DNA from: Bacillota bacterium
GTDB taxonomy: Bacteria > Bacillota > Clostridia > Acetivibrionales > JANLFN01
Direction of reading: 5' to 3'
DNA length: 64,000 nt
NCBI GenBank assembly: GCA_023397675.1
Contig: JAEWTV010000031.1
Span: 62,001 to 126,000 of the forward strand
Under the pieces are notes generated by a model. The model did no database searches and had not been told where the DNA came from. It saw nothing but the letters and a program-made list of their open reading frames with translations. Every line of letters starts with the position of its first letter. Within the stretch, counting starts at the first letter, position 1. Below are positions 61,352-64,000 of the stretch, one piece after another. The translations under genes and the position numbers were made by a program.

Positions 61352-62140
61352 ATGGAATATTCGATAGAGGTTGATAACTTAACAAAAAAATTTGGTGATT
61401 TTACTGCAGTGGATAACATAAGTTTTAAGATTCCAAAGGGTAGTATTTTCGGTTTTCTTGGACCTAACGGTTCTGGTAAATCAACAACAATAAGAATGCT
61501 GTGCGGCGTTCTTAAACCGACTTCGGGGAAGGGATTTGTGCTTGGAAAGGATATATCAACGGACACTGAAGAAGTACGTCAGAGTCTTGGATATATGTCT
61601 CAAAAATTCAGCCTTTATGAAGATCTGACAGTAGAAGAAAATCTTGATTTCTATGGCGGAATATATGGATTGGACAAAGCTGTGAGAAATGATCGAAAGA
61701 AAGATTTAATTGCAATGGCTAACCTTGTAGGAAAAGAGAAAAGCCTTGCAGGTACACTATCTGGGGGCTGGAAACAGCGTCTTGCTTTGGGCTGTGCATT
61801 GATACATAAGCCAAAGCTGCTGGTTCTTGATGAACCCACTGCAGGCGTTGATCCAGTATCGAGACGTGTTTTCTGGGAGATTATTCATGAATTGGCAAAG
61901 CAGGGTATAACCATTCTTGTTACCACTCACTACATGGATGAGGCTGAAAGCTGTGATTATGTCGGGTTTATATTCAACGGCAAAATGATTAACATAGCTA
62001 CTCCTCAGGAATTAATTGAAAAGGAGAACGCAAGAAACCTTGAGGATATTTTTATTAAATATGTTGAACAGGCCACCAATACCAAGGTAAGTTCCTCCTT
62101 TAAAGAAATGAAATTCATACATTCGGAAGAAAAGCAATAA
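61352..62140 (+). CDS. ABC transporter ATP-binding protein (drug/ABC-2 export type)
   Basis: The 262-residue subunit has Walker A GPNGSGKST (about 38-46), Q-loop MSQKFSLYEDLTVEEN, signature LSGGWKQRLALG with Trp in place of the usual Gln, Walker B LLVLDEPTAGVDP and the H-loop THYMDEAE. The ATG directly follows the tetR stop, after AAGGAG. It energises the permease encoded next; multidrug or lipid export is inferred from the TetR context. Confidence 0.95.
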   Translation: MEYSIEVDNLTKKFGDFTAVDNISFKIPKGSIFGFLGPNGSGKSTTIRMLCGVLKPTSGKGFVLGKDISTDTEEVRQSLGYMSQKFSLYEDLTVEENLDFYGGIYGLDKAVRNDRKKDLIAMANLVGKEKSLAGTLSGGWKQRLALGCALIHKPKLLVLDEPTAGVDPVSRRVFWEIIHELAKQGITILVTTHYMDEAESCDYVGFIFNGKMINIATPQELIEKENARNLEDIFIKYVEQATNTKVSSSFKEMKFIHSEEKQ

Positions 62141-62173
62141 CAGTCAAATTTGTCCTGAAAAGGAGTAATAATT

Positions 62174-63322
62174 ATGAAAAGAAAACTATTTAGTTTTAAT
62201 AGGTTTATGACTATTGTAAAGAAAGAATTCATACAGGTTAAAAGAGATCCTATAAGTCTCCGAATTCCTTTTATTATGCCAATTGTACTAATGCTGCTTT
62301 TCGGTTATGCCGTTAACACACAAATTGATAAAATACCTACAGTTGTACTGGATCAAAGTGACAGTGCTGAAAGTAGGCAGTATGTTGATAGCTTTGGATC
62401 GAATAAATATTTTGATATCAAATATAGAGTAAGTGACGAGCAGGAGCTTAAAAAACTGATTGACCAGGGAAAAGCCAAAGCAGCAATAGTTCTTCCAAAG
62501 GATTATACCACAAAGCTCAAAAACAGCGAACTTGCAGAAGTAAAGCTCATAATAGACGGTACAGACCCGACCACTGCGCGAACTGCATTAAATAGCGGCA
62601 TAATCATATCTGAGACATTTTCAAAAAATGTAAAATCCAAAACGCTTTCTCAAATGAATATATCATTGGGAAAAACAGCGGGAATAAGCCTTAAGACAGA
62701 TGTTTGGTATAACCCTGACATGAAGAGTTCAAGGTTTTCGATACCCGGACTTGTAGGACTTATACTGCAGAATATAACAATAATGCTTACAGCATTTGCC
62801 TTAGTCCGCGAGAAAGAGAGAAGTACTATAGAACAGCTTATTGTAACACCTATAAGACCTGCAGAACTTATTCTTGGAAAGCTTGTACCGTATGTAATTA
62901 TTGGATTCGCAGGTTTTTTGTTTGCACTTGCCTTATGTGTTTTCTGGTTCGGGGTAGGCGTATCTGGAAGTCTTGCACTCCTTCTGTTGTTGGGATTTTT
63001 GTTTGTATACTGTTCATTATCGATAGGTATGCTGATTTCTACATTTGCCAAAAATCAAACACAGGCTATGATGGTTATGGTACTTGTTATTCTGCCAAGT
63101 ATACTACTTTCGGGGTTTGTTTTCCCAAGAGAAGCAATGCCAGGAGTTATAAGCGCTCTCGGTTATATAATTCCATTAACGTATTTCCTTGACATCATCA
63201 GAGGTATAATGCTTAAAGGAATAGGCATTAATTTCCTTTGGAATGATGTAATAGCTCTTTTGATATTTACTGTTATTATACTTACAATAGCAACCTTGAG
63301 ATTCAGAAAAAGATTGGACTAA
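62174..63322 (+). CDS. ABC-2 type permease (YhhJ/YbhS-like)
   Basis: The 382-residue protein has one N-terminal helix (about 28-46) after RFMTIVKKEFIQVKRDPISL, a large extracytoplasmic domain (about 50-185), and five C-terminal helices (about 190-375). VREKERSTIEQLIVTPIRPAE is the family motif. This is the ABC-2 exporter subunit. Only one permease is present, so it probably works as a homodimer. AAAAGGAG precedes the ATG; a terminator follows. Confidence 0.93.
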   Translation: MKRKLFSFNRFMTIVKKEFIQVKRDPISLRIPFIMPIVLMLLFGYAVNTQIDKIPTVVLDQSDSAESRQYVDSFGSNKYFDIKYRVSDEQELKKLIDQGKAKAAIVLPKDYTTKLKNSELAEVKLIIDGTDPTTARTALNSGIIISETFSKNVKSKTLSQMNISLGKTAGISLKTDVWYNPDMKSSRFSIPGLVGLILQNITIMLTAFALVREKERSTIEQLIVTPIRPAELILGKLVPYVIIGFAGFLFALALCVFWFGVGVSGSLALLLLLGFLFVYCSLSIGMLISTFAKNQTQAMMVMVLVILPSILLSGFVFPREAMPGVISALGYIIPLTYFLDIIRGIMLKGIGINFLWNDVIALLIFTVIILTIATLRFRKRLD

Positions 63323-63352
63323 AAATTTCATTATCAAAAATTACTATAATAA

Positions 63353-63381
63353 AAAGGTTTCTCTTATGAGAAACTTTTTTT
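63353..63381 (+). terminator. Intrinsic terminator after the ABC-2 permease gene
   Basis: AAAGGTTTCTC and GAGAAACTTT pair around TTAT and are followed by a T-run. Confidence 0.9.
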
Positions 63382-63395
63382 GTGTGAAAAAAATA

Positions 63396-63455
63396 TTGAC
63401 AATAGGATAACATAACTTTACAATAATATTAGAACATATGAATAAGTATTCATAT
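63396..63455 (+). promoter_or_regulatory. Promoter and ArsR/SmtB-type operator of the metal ATPase gene
   Basis: TTGACA (63396-63401) and TACAAT (63419-63424) are 17 bases apart. Just downstream lies the palindrome ATATGAATA-AG-TATTCATAT (63436-63455), which fits operators of ArsR/SmtB family metal sensors such as CzrA. The sensor gene itself is not in the window. Confidence 0.75.
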
Positions 63456-63495
63456 AATAATACATATAAATTGATTTGTTGCTTTGGAGGGTCAA

Positions 63496-64000
63496 ATGCA
63501 GATACAGACATGCAAACTTAACAACTTGAATTGCGCGAATTGTGCCCAGAAAATTCAGGATAATGTTAAAAAGATTAATGGTGTAGTAGATGCAGAACTA
63601 AACTTTACTACACAGAAATTAAAAGTCAAATCAGAGGATAATATTTCTGAAAAAACAGTTTTTAACGAAATAAAAAAGATTGTAAACTATTTGGAGCCTG
63701 ATGTTGTTGTTTCAGTTGAAGGAGATTCTGAAAACAGTGGGCATGGTCATAGCAGTGAAGCAAAGCGTTATATTTCCCTGATTGCTGCAGGAGGGTTGGT
63801 TTATGCAGCCGCTTTAATATTGAACCTTGGCTTTACTGTGAAACTTGCACTTTTTATAACAGCTTATATTATCTCAGGTGCAGATGTTTTGATTAAAGCA
63901 TTTAAAAATTTAATCCATGGAAGGGTATTTGATGAGAATTTCCTGATGAGTCTTGCTACCGTTGGTGCTTTTGCGACTGAACAGTATTCTGAAGCAGTGG
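63496..64000 (+). CDS. Heavy-metal P1B-type ATPase (CadA/ZntA-like), partial, C-terminus outside window
   Basis: The 168 visible residues start with a ferredoxin-like HMA domain (LNNLNCANCAQKIQ with its CxxC). A short His-rich stretch (SGHGHSS) and the first membrane helices follow, ending at FDENFLMSLATVGAFATEQY, the CadA/ZntA pattern. Zn, Cd or Pb export is likely; a Co-type pump cannot be excluded without the CPC motif. GGAGGG precedes the ATG, and the operator at 63436-63455 indicates metal-responsive repression. Confidence 0.92.
   Translation, partial: MQIQTCKLNNLNCANCAQKIQDNVKKINGVVDAELNFTTQKLKVKSEDNISEKTVFNEIKKIVNYLEPDVVVSVEGDSENSGHGHSSEAKRYISLIAAGGLVYAAALILNLGFTVKLALFITAYIISGADVLIKAFKNLIHGRVFDENFLMSLATVGAFATEQYSEAV

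Overview
The window looks like the chromosome of an anaerobic, spore-forming, low-GC Gram-positive bacterium of the Clostridia, most plausibly the Ruminiclostridium (Clostridium cellulolyticum-like) group. This is inferred from the A+T-rich sequence with strong AGGAGG-type ribosome sites and frequent TTG/GTG starts, a T-box leader, GerMN and ComEA-like proteins, an LL-diaminopimelate aminotransferase and a Re-type citrate synthase. No 16S gene is present, so the genus is an inference.

Layout. 1-1031: partial secreted stalk-domain protein (minus strand). 1286-6131: larE, a Rossmann/DUF2520 gene, larB, larC and a radical SAM gene (nickel-pincer nucleotide cofactor synthesis, without larA). 6254-8856: membrane zinc-ribbon protein and HtrA-like protease. 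9224-20588: purine block (guaA, an AEC transporter, an NCS2 purine permease, purE-F-M-N-H, purD). 21209-26019: nadD, yqeK, a LytR_C protein, rsfS, leuS. 26066-29290 (minus): acyl-CoA synthetase and D,D-carboxypeptidase. 29454-33477: ComEA-like protein, GerMN lipoprotein, dapL, 3-methyladenine glycosylase. 33500-38377: T-box leader with thrS-hom-lysC. 38489-42606: cobU, cobS, an ECF S component, an MBL hydrolase, an MCP. 43068-50083: a citrate-to-2-oxoglutarate cluster (Re-citrate synthase, aconitase, GntR regulator, isocitrate dehydrogenase, Si-citrate synthase) behind a promoter covered by a 22-bp perfect palindrome. 50298-56969: accessory region. 57049-64000: rRNA modification enzymes, split TSUP exporter genes, a TetR-ABC exporter operon and the start of a metal P-type ATPase.

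The most interesting part is 51.5-56.9 kb. Three genes at 52832-56030 encode a CD-NTase (cGAS/DncV-like), a Cap15-type two-TM beta-barrel effector and an ABC-type ATPase with a C-terminal TOPRIM domain. The first two form a minimal CBASS anti-phage module; the third is not a standard CBASS part. The trio is bracketed by a pair of roughly 330-bp inverted repeats and, outside these, by a pair of roughly 145-bp direct repeats built from hairpins. Next to the left repeats is a small hydrophobic-basic ORF between inverted GGACGGCGACG repeats, resembling a type I toxin locus. A tRNA-Glu gene closes the right side.

Other non-coding structure includes a roughly 178-bp two-hairpin repeat present twice in opposite orientation (8999-9177 and 23020-23196), competing hairpins before purE, a long structured leader before the NCS2 permease, and promoter-proximal palindromes before the citrate, TetR and P-type ATPase genes. 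All homology calls rest on motif recognition by eye; no database search was run.
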